Assembly (NCBI GenBank): GCA_050248795.1
Contig: JBFWRS010000008.1
Span: 1-64,000, forward strand
Length of the DNA stretch: 64,000 nucleotides
Source of the DNA: CAZTDU01 sp050248795
Lineage (GTDB): Bacteria; Pseudomonadota; Gammaproteobacteria; Burkholderiales; SG8-39
Reading direction: 5' to 3'
Part shown: positions 33,118 to 42,616 of the stretch, piece after piece
Numbering within the stretch: the first letter of the stretch is position 1
Layout: each line of letters starts with the position of its first letter
The notes under the pieces: model-generated
Databases searched by the model: none
Told to the model about the DNA's origin: nothing
Seen by the model: the letters and a program-made list of their open reading frames with translations, nothing else
Made by a program: the position numbers and the translations under genes

Positions 33118-33233
33118 TACGAACGCGCAACAAAGCGCCTGCAATCCGACATCGCGCGATTACGCGCCTGCCCTAGCCTTCCCTCCATGCGGCGAGACAC
33201 GCCGGCAAACCGATACGGAGAGGGAGTACCGAC

Positions 33234-33674
33234 ATGGCAAGCGCACAAGACGCGAACACCACCGCGAACGAATACGTGGTGCAGGGCTCGATCGGGCTGA
33301 CCCGGGGCAGCATGCTCCGGATAGACGACGGGCGAGACGTGCTGGTCTACGTCTGGGAGGGCGAAGTCTGGGTCACGCAGGACCGCGACCGCCGCGACCG
33401 CATGCTGCAGGGCGGCGACTGGTTCCGCCTCGACCGCAACGGCACCGCGATCGTCCACGCCTTCAAGCGCAGCGTGCTGACGCTCACCGCGCCCGCGCCG
33501 GAGTGCTACGCCGAGCGCGTGCAGGTACTGCGCGCGGGCAGCGCGACGCCGGTGGTGTTGTACAGCGCCGCAGCCAGGCGCGCGTCGTCGCCGGCGAGAC
33601 TCTTCGCGCGCATGCGCCGTGCGTGGGAAAACCTCTTCTCGCCGCACGCGCGCCCGACCACCGCATCGCTCTGA
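33234..33674 (+). CDS. DUF2917-domain protein
   Basis: A 146-residue protein with a small all-beta DUF2917 core: GSIGLTRGSMLRIDDGRDVLVYVWEGEVWVTQDRDRRDRMLQGGDWFRLDRNGTAIVHAF. The fold is probably cupin-like, and no metal-binding His set is obvious. The C-terminal third is basic and probably disordered. A strong ribosome site GGAGAGGGAG precedes the ATG. It lies 116 nt after the kinase and 13 nt before the repeat protein gene, with which it is probably co-transcribed. Function unknown. Confidence 0.82.
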   Translation: MASAQDANTTANEYVVQGSIGLTRGSMLRIDDGRDVLVYVWEGEVWVTQDRDRRDRMLQGGDWFRLDRNGTAIVHAFKRSVLTLTAPAPECYAERVQVLRAGSATPVVLYSAAARRASSPARLFARMRRAWENLFSPHARPTTASL

Positions 33675-33687
33675 GCGAGGCCCGGCC

Positions 33688-34917
33688 ATGCTGCGCGACC
33701 TGCGGGGCGAAGCGGTTTCCGGGGCGACCCCGGCTGCGCTGGACGAGTTCGAGCGGGCGCTCGACCTGTTCCTCGCCTGCCGAGGCAACGCCGGGGCGCC
33801 GGTGCGCGCCGCCTGCGAAGCCGCCCCCGGCTTCGCCATGGCGTTCGCGCTCGAGGCGTGCCTGCAGTTGTCGGGACGCGACCCGGCGGGCGGCAGGCAG
33901 GCGCTGCGCGTGCTTGCGTGCTTTCGCGGCGAGCCCGCGCTCCCGCGCGAACGGCTGCACTTCGCCGCCATCCGCGCGCTCGCGCGCGGCGACTACGACC
34001 AGGCCCGCCACCTGCACGACGAGCTGCTGGCCGAACACCCGCGCGACGTGCTCGCAGTGCAGATCGCGCATTCCTTCGATTACGTCGCCGGCGACGCGCG
34101 CAGCCTGCGCGACCGCATCGCGTGGGTGCTGCCGGCGTGGTCTGCCGCCGACCCCGGCTACCACGCGCTGCTGTCGATGCACGCCTTCGGCCTCGAGGAG
34201 TGCGGCGAGTACGCGCTCGCCGAGGACACCGCGCTGCGCGCGCTGGAGCTGAACCCGCGCGACCTGCGCGCGCACCACGCGGTCACGCACGTGCTGGAGA
34301 TGCTCGAGCGCGCCGAGGCGGGCATGCGCTGGATGGGTTCGCGCACCGCCTACTGGCTGGACGACGGACCGGCGGCGATGCACCTGTGGTGGCACCTGGC
34401 GCTGCACCACCTCGGCGCCGGCAGGCAGCGCCACGCGCTGATGCTCTACGACCAGCGCATCGGCGTGCCGCGCGGCCGCTCGATGTCGGCGCTTATCGAT
34501 GCCTCGGCGCTGCTGTGGCGGCTCGAACTGATGCACGTGGACGTGGGTTCGCGCTGGCAGGCGCTTGCTGATCGCTGGGCGCCGCACGCGGCAGACGCGT
34601 TCTGCGCCTTCAACGACCTGCACGCGATGATGGCTTTCATCGGCGCCGGGCGCGACGAACTCGCGCAACGGCTGATCGCGGCGCAGGAGGCGCGCATCGG
34701 CGCCGGCGGCGCCAATGCGACGATGACGCGGCTGGTCGGGCTGCCCGCTTGCCGTGCGCTGCGCGCATACGGGCGCGGCGACTACGCCGAGGCCGAGCGC
34801 CAGTTGCGCCGCCTGCCGCCCGTGGCGCACCGCATCGGCGGCAGCCTGGCGCAGAGGAACGTGCTCGAGATGACGCGCGAGGCAGCGGTGCAGCGCGCGT
34901 TGCCGATCGCGGCCTGA
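33688..34917 (+). CDS. Tetratricopeptide-repeat protein, TTC38-like
   Basis: A 409-residue soluble helical-repeat protein. TPR-like pairs are visible across the length, e.g. ALARGDYDQARHLHDELLAEHPRDVLAVQIAHSF, GLEECGEYALAEDTALRALELNPRDLRAHHAVTHVLEMLERAEAGMRWM and the final RAYGRGDYAEAERQLRRL. The block FGLEECGEY ... HHAVTHVLEM resembles animal TTC38 proteins, whose bacterial relatives are uncharacterised. ATG at 33688 is chosen because it follows the DUF2917 stop by 13 nt. No signal peptide or catalytic motif is seen. Confidence 0.82.
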   Translation: MLRDLRGEAVSGATPAALDEFERALDLFLACRGNAGAPVRAACEAAPGFAMAFALEACLQLSGRDPAGGRQALRVLACFRGEPALPRERLHFAAIRALARGDYDQARHLHDELLAEHPRDVLAVQIAHSFDYVAGDARSLRDRIAWVLPAWSAADPGYHALLSMHAFGLEECGEYALAEDTALRALELNPRDLRAHHAVTHVLEMLERAEAGMRWMGSRTAYWLDDGPAAMHLWWHLALHHLGAGRQRHALMLYDQRIGVPRGRSMSALIDASALLWRLELMHVDVGSRWQALADRWAPHAADAFCAFNDLHAMMAFIGAGRDELAQRLIAAQEARIGAGGANATMTRLVGLPACRALRAYGRGDYAEAERQLRRLPPVAHRIGGSLAQRNVLEMTREAAVQRALPIAA

Positions 34918-34930
34918 AGTTCGGCCGCGG

Positions 34931-35656
34931 CTACTGCAAGCCGCGCGTCGGGTGGTCCGGGCTGTCGATGTCGATGGTGCGAAAGCCGCGGCCGGCGGCA
35001 GCGCTTCCTGCGGGTGCGCCCGCCGGGGCGCCCGCAATAAGCTTCGCGATGTCGGTGTAGCCGCGCTGGGCCGCCACGTCCGCAGCCGACTTGCCCTCGC
35101 GGTTCTTCGCCGCGGGCTCGGCGACGCGCGCCAGCAGCAGCTTCACCACGTCGACGTGGCCGCCGTCGGCGGCGCCGTGCAGCGCGGTGTTGCCGCGCAG
35201 GTCGCGCATGTCCGGGTCGGCGCCCGCGGCGAGCAGCCGCGCCGCGGTCTGCGGATTGCCGGTAAGCGCGGCCCAGTGCAGCACGGTCTCGCCGGCGTCA
35301 TTGCGCACCTTCGCATCCGCGCCGGCGGCGAGAAGCAGCTCGGCGAACACCGGGTTGGCATGCAGGCCGGCGAGGTGCAGCGCCGTTTCCCCTGTCTCCG
35401 AGCGCGCGCGCAGGTCGACCTTGCGCGCAAGCAGCAGCCGCACCAGTTGCGGCATGCCCTTCTCGACCGCGCGGTGCAGCGGCGTCTCGCGCGCCGCATT
35501 GCGTGCATTCAGGTTGACGCCGCCCTTCAGGATCATGCCCTCGGCGACCAGTTCCTTGCCCTCGCCTATGGCCTCGAACAGGCGCTCTTCGAGGCCCTGC
35601 GCGTGCGCGAGCGCGATTCCCGCCGCCGACAGCAGCACGAGTACGAGCGCGCGCAT
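34931..35656 (-). CDS. Exported ankyrin-repeat protein
   Basis: A 241-residue protein with signal peptide MRALVLVLLSAAGIALAHAQ and about five ankyrin repeats. Typical repeat cores are ETPLHRAVEKGMPQLVRLLL, GETALHLAGLHANPVFAELLLAAGAD, GETVLHWAALTGNPQTAARLLAAGAD and GNTALHGAADGGHVDVVKLLL. An Ala/Gly/Pro linker and a short polar tail follow. It acts in the periplasm, presumably as a binding protein. Its ATG overlaps the TGA of the FAD/Fe-S dehydrogenase (TGATG), so it is translationally coupled and may assist or inhibit that enzyme. Confidence 0.88.
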   Translation of the reverse strand: MRALVLVLLSAAGIALAHAQGLEERLFEAIGEGKELVAEGMILKGGVNLNARNAARETPLHRAVEKGMPQLVRLLLARKVDLRARSETGETALHLAGLHANPVFAELLLAAGADAKVRNDAGETVLHWAALTGNPQTAARLLAAGADPDMRDLRGNTALHGAADGGHVDVVKLLLARVAEPAAKNREGKSAADVAAQRGYTDIAKLIAGAPAGAPAGSAAAGRGFRTIDIDSPDHPTRGLQ

Positions 35657-38595
35657 CAGGGCAGCGCTCCGGCGAGCACTTCGGCCAGGTGCATGGTGGT
35701 TCGACCGCCAAGCTGCTCGATCTGTTCCCGGCACGAGAACCCGTTCGAGACCACCAGCGTGTCGCTGCCCGCCGCGCGCACGCGCGGCAGCAGCACTGCC
35801 TCGCCGATCGCGCGCGATGCCTGCTGGTGCGCCGGCATCATGCCGAACGCGCCGGCCATGCCGCAGCAACCGGAGTCGGGCGCGTCCACCTCGCATCCGG
35901 CGGCGCGCAGCAGCCTCGCCTCTGCATCGATGCCGCCCAGCGCCTTCTGGTGGCAGTGTCCGTGCAGCAGGGCCCGCGCCTTCCCCTGCGCTGCGCCGGG
36001 CGGCTGCCAGCCGCGCGCGACGAGGAACTCGGCGAGCCCCACTGCCTGGCGCGACAGGCGCAGCGCGCGCGCATCGCCCGGAAAGAGCTTCAGCAACTCG
36101 TCGCGGAACACCGAATGGCAGCCGGGTTCGAGCACCACCACCGGCGTGCCGGCTTCCAGCGGCACGGCGAGCGCGTCCAGCACCGCATCGAGCGCGGCCC
36201 GCGCGCGATCGAGCATGCCGAAATCGTAATAGGGCCGGCCGCAGCACAGCCCCTGCCGCGGCAGCTCGACGCGGCAGCCCGCGGCTTCGAGTACATCGGT
36301 GGCCGCGAGCGCGGTAGCGGGGCGGAAGTGATTGTTGAAGGTGTCGGGCCACAAAAGCACCGCATCGCCGCGGCGCGGGCCCTCGCGCCGCGCCGGGTCG
36401 CGGCGCCCCCGCGCACGCGATTCGAACCGGGCACGAAAGCTGCGCGCGGCGAGCGCGGGCAGCCTGCGCTCCTGCGCGATGCCGGCGGCGTACCTGGACA
36501 AGGCGGCAAGGCCGGGCGTCTGCGTCAGCGCGTTGGCGAGCCACGGTACGCGCGCCGCGAGCGGCGCCCATTCGCCGATGCAGCCCATCGCCAGTGCCTC
36601 GCGGCCGCGCGGGCGCGACTCATGGTAATGCGACAGGAACTCCGCCTTCCAGGAAGCCATGTCGGTGTGCGTCGGGCAATCCGACCTGCAGCCCTTGCAG
36701 CCGAGGCACCAGTCGAGCGCCTCCTTCACGTCGTCGCTCTGCCAGCCCTCGGCGATCACGTCGCCGCGCAGCATCTCCTGCAGCAGACGCGCGCGGCCGC
36801 GCGTGGAGTAGCGTTCCTCGCCGGTGGCGCGGTAGCTCGGGCACATGGTGCCGCCCGACTTCGAGCGGCACTTGCCCATGCCGATGCAGCGCTCGGTCTC
36901 GCGCGCGAAGCCCTCGCCGATGCCGTCGGCAAACGTCATGCGCGTCGCCAGCGTCACCGGCCTGTAGTCCGGGCCTAGGCGCAGGTTCTCGTCGGCTCGC
37001 AGCACGCTGCCGCGCGCCGATACCAGCTTGCCCGGATTCATGCGGTCCTCTGGATCCCAGATCGCCTTGAACTCGCGGAACGCCTGCATCAGCTCCGCGC
37101 CGTACATCGCCGGCAGGAACTCCGCCTTCGCCTGGCCGTCGCCGTGCTCGCCCGAGAGCGAGCCGCCGTACTTCACCACCAGCGCGGCGGCCTCGCCGAG
37201 GAAGCGCCGCCACACCGCGAGGCCTGCGACGCTGCGCAGGTCGAAGCTGATGCGCGCATGGATGCAGCCGTCGCCGAAATGCCCGTACAGCGAGGTGCGA
37301 TAGCCGTGGCGGTCGATCAGCGCCTGGAATTCCCGCAGGTAATCGCCCAGGCGCAGCGGGTCGACCGCGGCGTCCTCCCAGCCCACCACCGGATCCGGGC
37401 CGCCGCCCGGCGGCGACAGCGCGGTGGCGGACGCGCCGGTCTCGCGTATCGACCAGATGCGCGCCATCAGCGCCGGTTCCGCGACCAGCAGGCAGGCGAG
37501 GCCCGGGCGTTCGGCGAAGCGCGCTTCGAGCACGCGCGCGCGCGCCAGCGCCTCGTCGGCGCTGTCGCCGCCGAACTCGGTCATCAGCCACGCATTGCCT
37601 TCGGGCAGCAGCGCGATGTCGGCGAGGCGCAGTCCGCGCTCGCGCAGCCCGCCGATGATCTTCTCGTCCAGGCCCTCGCAGGCGATCGGGTTCGACGCCA
37701 GCACGTCCGGCACCACGTCGCCGGCCTGGTAGATGTCGGGAAAGCCGGTGATCAGCAGCACGCGGTGGCGCGGGCTCTTCACCAGCTTCGTCACCGCCTG
37801 CAGCGTCAGCGCGCAGGTGCCTTCCGAGCCGACCAGCGCGCGCGCGACGTTGAACTCATTCTCCGGCAGCAGCTGGTCGAGGTTGTAGCCCGACACGCGG
37901 CGCTTGATCTTCGGGAACTTCGCGCGGATCAGTTCTGCATGGCGGTCGCGCAGCCGCCGCAGCGCGGCGTAGATCTCGCCGCGGCGCCCGCCCGCGGCGA
38001 TGATCGCCTCGAGCTCTGCCTCGGGAGTCGGCCCGCACCAGAAGCGCGCGCCGTCGTAGGTCAGCACTTCCAGCGCCTCGATGTTCTCGACCGTCTTGCC
38101 CGCCATCACCGAGTGCGGGCCGCAGGAGTTGTTGGCGATCATGCCGCCGAGCGTGCAGCGGCTGTGCGTCGCCGGGTCGGGGCCGAAGGTGAGGCCCTCG
38201 CGCTCCGCGGCCTCGCGCAGCGTGTCGCAGACCACGCCCGGCTCGACGCGCGCCACCTGCGCCGTGGCGTTCACCGCCAGCACGCGGTCGAGGTACTTCG
38301 AGCAGTCGATGACCACCGCGACGTTGACACCCTGGCCGCACTGCGAAGTACCGCCGCCGCGCGCCAGCACCGGTACGCCGTGCCCGCGGCACACCGCCAC
38401 CGCGGCGACGATGCCTTCGTCGGTGCGCGGCAGCACGACGCCGATCGGCACCTGCCGGTAGTTGGACGCATCCGCCGCATACGCTGCGCGCGCACCGGCA
38501 TCGAAGCGGACTTCGCCGCCGCCGTGGGCCTGCAGCGCGCGCTGCAGCGCGTCGGCAAGCGCCGCGGCGGGCGCAGGCTGCTGCGCGTCCGCCAT
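35656..38595 (-). CDS. FAD-linked oxidase with Fe-S and CCG domains (YdiJ-like 2-hydroxyacid dehydrogenase)
   Basis: A 979-residue flavoprotein. The N-terminal FAD-binding type-4 (PCMH) domain has VPVLARGGGTSQCGQGVNVAVVID and GPDPATHSRCTLGGMIANNSCGPHS. The C-terminal FAD-oxidase domain contains YGHFGDGCIHARISFD and SLSGEHGDGQAKAEFL. Two ferredoxin-like clusters follow (CIGMGKCRSKSGGTMCP and CLGCKGCRSDCP), then CCG domains (GLCCGRPYYDF and SGCCGMAGAFGM). This is the YdiJ/D-2-hydroxyglutarate or D-lactate dehydrogenase layout. It overlaps the upstream M48 gene and the downstream ankyrin gene by 1 nt each. Why it is locked into a protease operon is unclear. Confidence 0.9.
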   Translation of the reverse strand: MADAQQPAPAAALADALQRALQAHGGGEVRFDAGARAAYAADASNYRQVPIGVVLPRTDEGIVAAVAVCRGHGVPVLARGGGTSQCGQGVNVAVVIDCSKYLDRVLAVNATAQVARVEPGVVCDTLREAAEREGLTFGPDPATHSRCTLGGMIANNSCGPHSVMAGKTVENIEALEVLTYDGARFWCGPTPEAELEAIIAAGGRRGEIYAALRRLRDRHAELIRAKFPKIKRRVSGYNLDQLLPENEFNVARALVGSEGTCALTLQAVTKLVKSPRHRVLLITGFPDIYQAGDVVPDVLASNPIACEGLDEKIIGGLRERGLRLADIALLPEGNAWLMTEFGGDSADEALARARVLEARFAERPGLACLLVAEPALMARIWSIRETGASATALSPPGGGPDPVVGWEDAAVDPLRLGDYLREFQALIDRHGYRTSLYGHFGDGCIHARISFDLRSVAGLAVWRRFLGEAAALVVKYGGSLSGEHGDGQAKAEFLPAMYGAELMQAFREFKAIWDPEDRMNPGKLVSARGSVLRADENLRLGPDYRPVTLATRMTFADGIGEGFARETERCIGMGKCRSKSGGTMCPSYRATGEERYSTRGRARLLQEMLRGDVIAEGWQSDDVKEALDWCLGCKGCRSDCPTHTDMASWKAEFLSHYHESRPRGREALAMGCIGEWAPLAARVPWLANALTQTPGLAALSRYAAGIAQERRLPALAARSFRARFESRARGRRDPARREGPRRGDAVLLWPDTFNNHFRPATALAATDVLEAAGCRVELPRQGLCCGRPYYDFGMLDRARAALDAVLDALAVPLEAGTPVVVLEPGCHSVFRDELLKLFPGDARALRLSRQAVGLAEFLVARGWQPPGAAQGKARALLHGHCHQKALGGIDAEARLLRAAGCEVDAPDSGCCGMAGAFGMMPAHQQASRAIGEAVLLPRVRAAGSDTLVVSNGFSCREQIEQLGGRTTMHLAEVLAGALP

Positions 38596-40559
38596 CAGGC
38601 TGCCAGCGACTTCGGGTCGATGTCGGCGAAGCGCGGCGGCAGCGGACAATCGATCGTCGCGCACACCGCACGCATGAGTTCGGCTTCCATCACGCGGATT
38701 GTGCCGTCGTGCGTCACCGCTGCAAACAGGCCTTTCACAAGCAGTTCCTTCTGCAGCGGCGCGAGCGCCTTCAGCCTGACGAGCGCGTCTGCCGCCGCAT
38801 CCAGCGACAGCTTGCCGGATTGCCCGGGCAGGGATTCGGCCAGGTGCATTTCCACGGCTCCTGCGCGCATTGCGTCCCGCAGCGCGCTGCCGCGCTCGGG
38901 CGCGTCGTGGCGCACGCCTGCATGCGCCACCATCTCGAGCACGTTGAACGCCTCGCGGCGCAGCTCGCCGAGCTTGCGCGTGCCATCGGCGCCGGGCTTG
39001 CGTGGCGGCGCGAGCTGGCTCTGCACCAGCGTCAGCACCGCGAATTCGTGCAGCGACACGCGGCGGTCGGCCTGGATCACCGCCTTCAGCGCGGCGAGGA
39101 GCTCGCGCTGCTGGTCGGCGGACGCGGCCTTCGCCGCGGGCAGCGCAATGTCGATGAGCGGCAGGCGGTAGGCGGCGCCCAGCGCGCGCGCGTCGGGCGC
39201 CAGCGCGCGCGCGGCGTCGGCGAGCGCGCCTGCGCCCGCGGCGCGCGCCGCGTCGAGCTGCGCATCCATCACTTCGTCCGTCGGCGCAAGCATCAGCGCG
39301 AGGATCAGCGCGCGCGCGTTCGCGGTCTCATGCGCGCCGGCGAGCAGCAGCACGGGCAACGTCTCCAGCAACTGGTGCGCGAAGGCGAGGTTGCCGGCGT
39401 CCACCGCGCCGACCGCCGCCGCGCCGGCGTCGGCCGACCTGCCCCAGGGTTCGCCGCCATCGAGCTTGCGGCGGCCGCCCGGGGCCGCCGCCGCTGCGCC
39501 TGCGCCCTCCAACTTCGCCTCCTCCGGCGCCGCCATCGCGGCGCGGCGCTCACGGTAGGACTGCGCGTCGAACTTCGGGTGCGCCCTGCGGATGCGCTCG
39601 GCCACCGGCGGGTGCGTGCCGAACAGGCCCGAGAACCAGACCTTGACGCCCTGGCCGAAGAACATGTGCGACATGTCCTCGGCGCGGCGGTCCTCGATCA
39701 GCGTGCCGCGCGCGCTCGCCTCGATCTGGTCCAGCGCGCCGGCGATGCCGTCCGGGTTGCGCGTGAACTGCACGCTCGCGGCATCGGCGAGGAACTCGCG
39801 CTGGCGCGACACCGCGGCCTTGATCAGGCGCGCGAAAAAGAGGCCCACGTAGCCGATCACCAGCAGCGCGAGCCCGCCCATGGCGACCGCGGCCGCGCCG
39901 TCGCCGCGAGAGCGCCGCGTGCTGCGCATGAGGAATTCGCCGATCGCACCGAGGAACACGATGCCGGCGAGCACGCCCATCATGCGGATGTTCAGCCGCA
40001 TGTCGCCATTGAGGATGTGGCTGAATTCGTGGCCGATCACCGCCTGCAGCTCGTCGCGCGTCAGCGTCTCCAGCGTGCCGCGCGTCACCGCGACCACCGA
40101 GTTCGAGATGTCGTAGCCGGCGGCGAATGCGTTGATGCCTTTCTCGCCGTCCATCACGTACACGCCGGGCATGCGCACGCCCGAGGCGATCGCCATTTCC
40201 TCGACCACGTTCAGCAGTCGCTTCTCCAGCACGTCCCCGGTGTTCGACTGCACCTGGCGCGCGCCCACCATCTGCGCCACCTTGTCGCCGCCGCCGGCAA
40301 GCCGCGCGATCTGCACCGCGCTCACCAGCAGGATCGTCGCCCCGGTCAGCAACGCCCCCCACAGGTAGACCTCCACCGGCACCTGCGCGAGGCGCGCGGC
40401 GAGCCCGGGCGCCCGCGGCCCGCTGTCCATGGTGAAGGCCCAGATGCCCGCCAGCACCAGGTCCACCGCGACGATCACCGCGGCGACCGCGAGGAGGTAC
40501 AGCACCACCAGGCGCCGGGTGTTGCGGCGCGCCAGCGCCTGCCCCTCGAAGAAGTTCAT
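38595..40559 (-). CDS. M48-family membrane metallopeptidase with C-terminal TerB-like region (copy 1)
   Basis: A 654-residue protease related to HtpX. Two N-terminal membrane spans (about 17-42 and 64-86) precede the catalytic domain with zinc motif HEFSH at 177-181, the downstream Glu in QREFLADAASVQFTRNPDGI, and two more hydrophobic stretches. A long C-terminal region (from about residue 400) is helical and ends with a TerB-like module (LKAVIQADRRVSLHEFAVLTLV). The start aligns with the paralogue (MNFFEGQALARRN). It overlaps both neighbours (ATGA upstream, TGATG downstream). Membrane protein quality control is the inferred role. Confidence 0.92.
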   Translation of the reverse strand: MNFFEGQALARRNTRRLVVLYLLAVAAVIVAVDLVLAGIWAFTMDSGPRAPGLAARLAQVPVEVYLWGALLTGATILLVSAVQIARLAGGGDKVAQMVGARQVQSNTGDVLEKRLLNVVEEMAIASGVRMPGVYVMDGEKGINAFAAGYDISNSVVAVTRGTLETLTRDELQAVIGHEFSHILNGDMRLNIRMMGVLAGIVFLGAIGEFLMRSTRRSRGDGAAAVAMGGLALLVIGYVGLFFARLIKAAVSRQREFLADAASVQFTRNPDGIAGALDQIEASARGTLIEDRRAEDMSHMFFGQGVKVWFSGLFGTHPPVAERIRRAHPKFDAQSYRERRAAMAAPEEAKLEGAGAAAAAPGGRRKLDGGEPWGRSADAGAAAVGAVDAGNLAFAHQLLETLPVLLLAGAHETANARALILALMLAPTDEVMDAQLDAARAAGAGALADAARALAPDARALGAAYRLPLIDIALPAAKAASADQQRELLAALKAVIQADRRVSLHEFAVLTLVQSQLAPPRKPGADGTRKLGELRREAFNVLEMVAHAGVRHDAPERGSALRDAMRAGAVEMHLAESLPGQSGKLSLDAAADALVRLKALAPLQKELLVKGLFAAVTHDGTIRVMEAELMRAVCATIDCPLPPRFADIDPKSLAA

Positions 40560-42571
40560 GCCGCGAGTGTAGAGCGGTCCAGCGCCGCGACCAATGGCGG
40601 CAGCGGGCAGTCGAGCGCCGCCGCCACCAGTCGCAGCAGCTCGACCTCGGCGATGCGCAGCCTGCCGTCGGCGTTGATCGCGTCGGTGCAGGCCTTGATC
40701 AGGCGCGGCTTCTGCAGCGCGTTCAGCACGCGCAGCTTTTCAAGCGCCTCACCAACCTGGCGCGTCGAAAGCGCCGCGACCGGCAGCGGCGCTTCCAGCT
40801 CCACGCCCAGCCAGCGCTTGCCGGCATCGAATGCCGCGGCCGCGGTGTCGGCGCCGGCCGCATGCGCCACCATCGACAGCACCGCGTGCGCGTCGCCCTG
40901 CACGTCGGCCACCGACTTGTAAACCGAACGCACCGGCCGGCCGGCATCCTCGCGCAGGTGCTGGCGCAGGAACGCATGCAGCACGAACTCGCGCAGCGTG
41001 ACGCGCCTGTCGGCCTCGATCAGCGCCTGGTGGTCGGCGAGGAAGGCATCGCGCAGCGGCTGCTTCTGCTCGCGCAGCACCGGCAGCGCGAGCTCGGCGA
41101 GGTCCAGCCCGGCGGCGCGGCCCAGCGGCGCGGCCATGGCCCAGGCTTCCGCGGCGCCCGCTGCGCAGGCCTCGCCGCGGCGCGCGGCGAGCGCCTCGAG
41201 CTCCCTTGCGCGCACCGCATCATCCGGCTCGCAGGCAAGCGCGAACAGCAGCTGCTCCGCGCCCTCGGGCGTCGCCATGCGCTCGCGCAACCGCGGCGGA
41301 ATCGACGCGAGGAAACGGCGTGCATAGTCCACGTGCGCGGCGGCCGGCCGGCCCACCGAGTCGGCCACCGCCGCGGCGGTGATTGCCGCTGCCGCGGGAC
41401 CGCTGCGCAGCGCGTCCAGCGGATCGTGCACCTTGACGACGTTGCCGCCGCCGTCGATCACCGCCACCGCTCGGTCCTCCATCGCTACCGCGGTACCGCG
41501 CTGCTTGCGGTACTCGAGCCGCTGGAACTGCGGATGCGTGCGCCGGATGCGCTCCTCGAGCGGCGGATGCGTCGGAAAGCTCCACCAGTGCGATCCGGAC
41601 TGCAGGAAGAACATGTGCGCGAACTCGGTCGCGTGCACCGCCTGCACCATGGTCCCGGTCTTCAGCGCCCGCACGCTGTCCAGCGCGCCGGCAATGCCTT
41701 CCGGATTGCGCGTGAACTGCACGCTGGCGGCGTCGGCGAGGTGCTCGCGGTGCCGCGAGATCGACGCCTTGATCGCATCCGCGGCGAGCATGCCGGGAAA
41801 GCCGACCATGGCGAGGATCGCCGCGGCGACCGCATGCACGGCGTCGCTGCCGGTCTTTTCGCGGCCGAGCGCCCGGGCCGATCTCGCCGCGCGCTCGAAC
41901 AGCGCCTCGCTCTGCTCGCCCACCCAGGACAGGCCCGCCAGCAGCGCCGCGAGCCGGATGTTCAGCGCCATGTCGCCATTCAGGATGTGGCTGAACTCGT
42001 GCGCGATCACCCCCTGCAGCTCGTCGCGCGAAAGTTGCGTGACCAGTCCCTGCGTGACGATCATTACCGCCTCGTTGGGCGAATTCCCCGCCACCAGCGC
42101 GTTCACCGCGCGCTCGCGCTCGAGCACGTACACCGGCGGGCTCGCGATCCCGGAGGCGATCGCCATTTCGTCGACGACGTTCAGCAGCCGGCGCTCGCTG
42201 GCGTTGCACTTCGCCGGATCGACGTAGCGCGCGCCGAGGTAGTGCGCCACGGTGTAGCCGCCGTCGCGCAGCGACCACATGCGCGCCGCCGACACCACGA
42301 CGATGATGGCTCCTTTCAGCGCGCCCACCGCCAGCGGCACCTCGTGCGGCACGCGCGCCACTGTGGCGAAGTACGCGCCGAAGAAGCCCGATACCGGCGG
42401 CAGCGGCTCGCGCAGCGGCAGCCCGCCGCCGGTGAACAGCGCGAGCAACGCATAGCCGAGCACGGCGATCAGGCAGTAGCTGGCGATGACCAGCAGCACC
42501 GCGACGCCGAAGGCCAGCAGCAGCAGCCGCGTGCGCCGGCGCGCTTCGGCCTGCGCCTGGAAGAAATCCAT
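40556..42571 (-). CDS. M48-family membrane metallopeptidase with C-terminal TerB-like region (copy 2)
   Basis: About 671 residues, a diverged tandem paralogue of the downstream protease. It has N-terminal membrane spans, the zinc motif HEFSH (about 191-195), REHLADAASVQFTRNPEGI with the third zinc ligand, and the same helical C-terminal half with ALIEADRRVTLREFVLHAFL. I chose ATG 42571 (MDFFQAQAEARRR) because it aligns with the paralogue; an in-frame ATG at 42604 would add 11 residues and is also possible. Both copies keep all zinc ligands, so both should be active. It follows lemA within 50 nt. Confidence 0.9.
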   Translation of the reverse strand: MDFFQAQAEARRRTRLLLLAFGVAVLLVIASYCLIAVLGYALLALFTGGGLPLREPLPPVSGFFGAYFATVARVPHEVPLAVGALKGAIIVVVSAARMWSLRDGGYTVAHYLGARYVDPAKCNASERRLLNVVDEMAIASGIASPPVYVLERERAVNALVAGNSPNEAVMIVTQGLVTQLSRDELQGVIAHEFSHILNGDMALNIRLAALLAGLSWVGEQSEALFERAARSARALGREKTGSDAVHAVAAAILAMVGFPGMLAADAIKASISRHREHLADAASVQFTRNPEGIAGALDSVRALKTGTMVQAVHATEFAHMFFLQSGSHWWSFPTHPPLEERIRRTHPQFQRLEYRKQRGTAVAMEDRAVAVIDGGGNVVKVHDPLDALRSGPAAAAITAAAVADSVGRPAAAHVDYARRFLASIPPRLRERMATPEGAEQLLFALACEPDDAVRARELEALAARRGEACAAGAAEAWAMAAPLGRAAGLDLAELALPVLREQKQPLRDAFLADHQALIEADRRVTLREFVLHAFLRQHLREDAGRPVRSVYKSVADVQGDAHAVLSMVAHAAGADTAAAAFDAGKRWLGVELEAPLPVAALSTRQVGEALEKLRVLNALQKPRLIKACTDAINADGRLRIAEVELLRLVAAALDCPLPPLVAALDRSTLAA

Positions 42572-42616
42572 CGTGGCACGGCCGTCCTTCGCGACGCGTG
42601 CCATTGCCGGCCCGGC

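Noticed and set aside
30733..33144. 803-codon open frame antisense to the histidine kinase, and other long antisense frames (e.g. 36-39 kb, 40.9-43.2 kb)
   Set aside because: These are codon-bias shadows of GC-rich genes: Arg/His/Ala-rich translations, no domains, and the sense strand encodes complete recognised proteins.
42572..42604. Longer start for M48 copy 2 (ATG at 42604)
   Set aside because: Adds 11 residues not shared with the tandem paralogue; kept only as an alternative.
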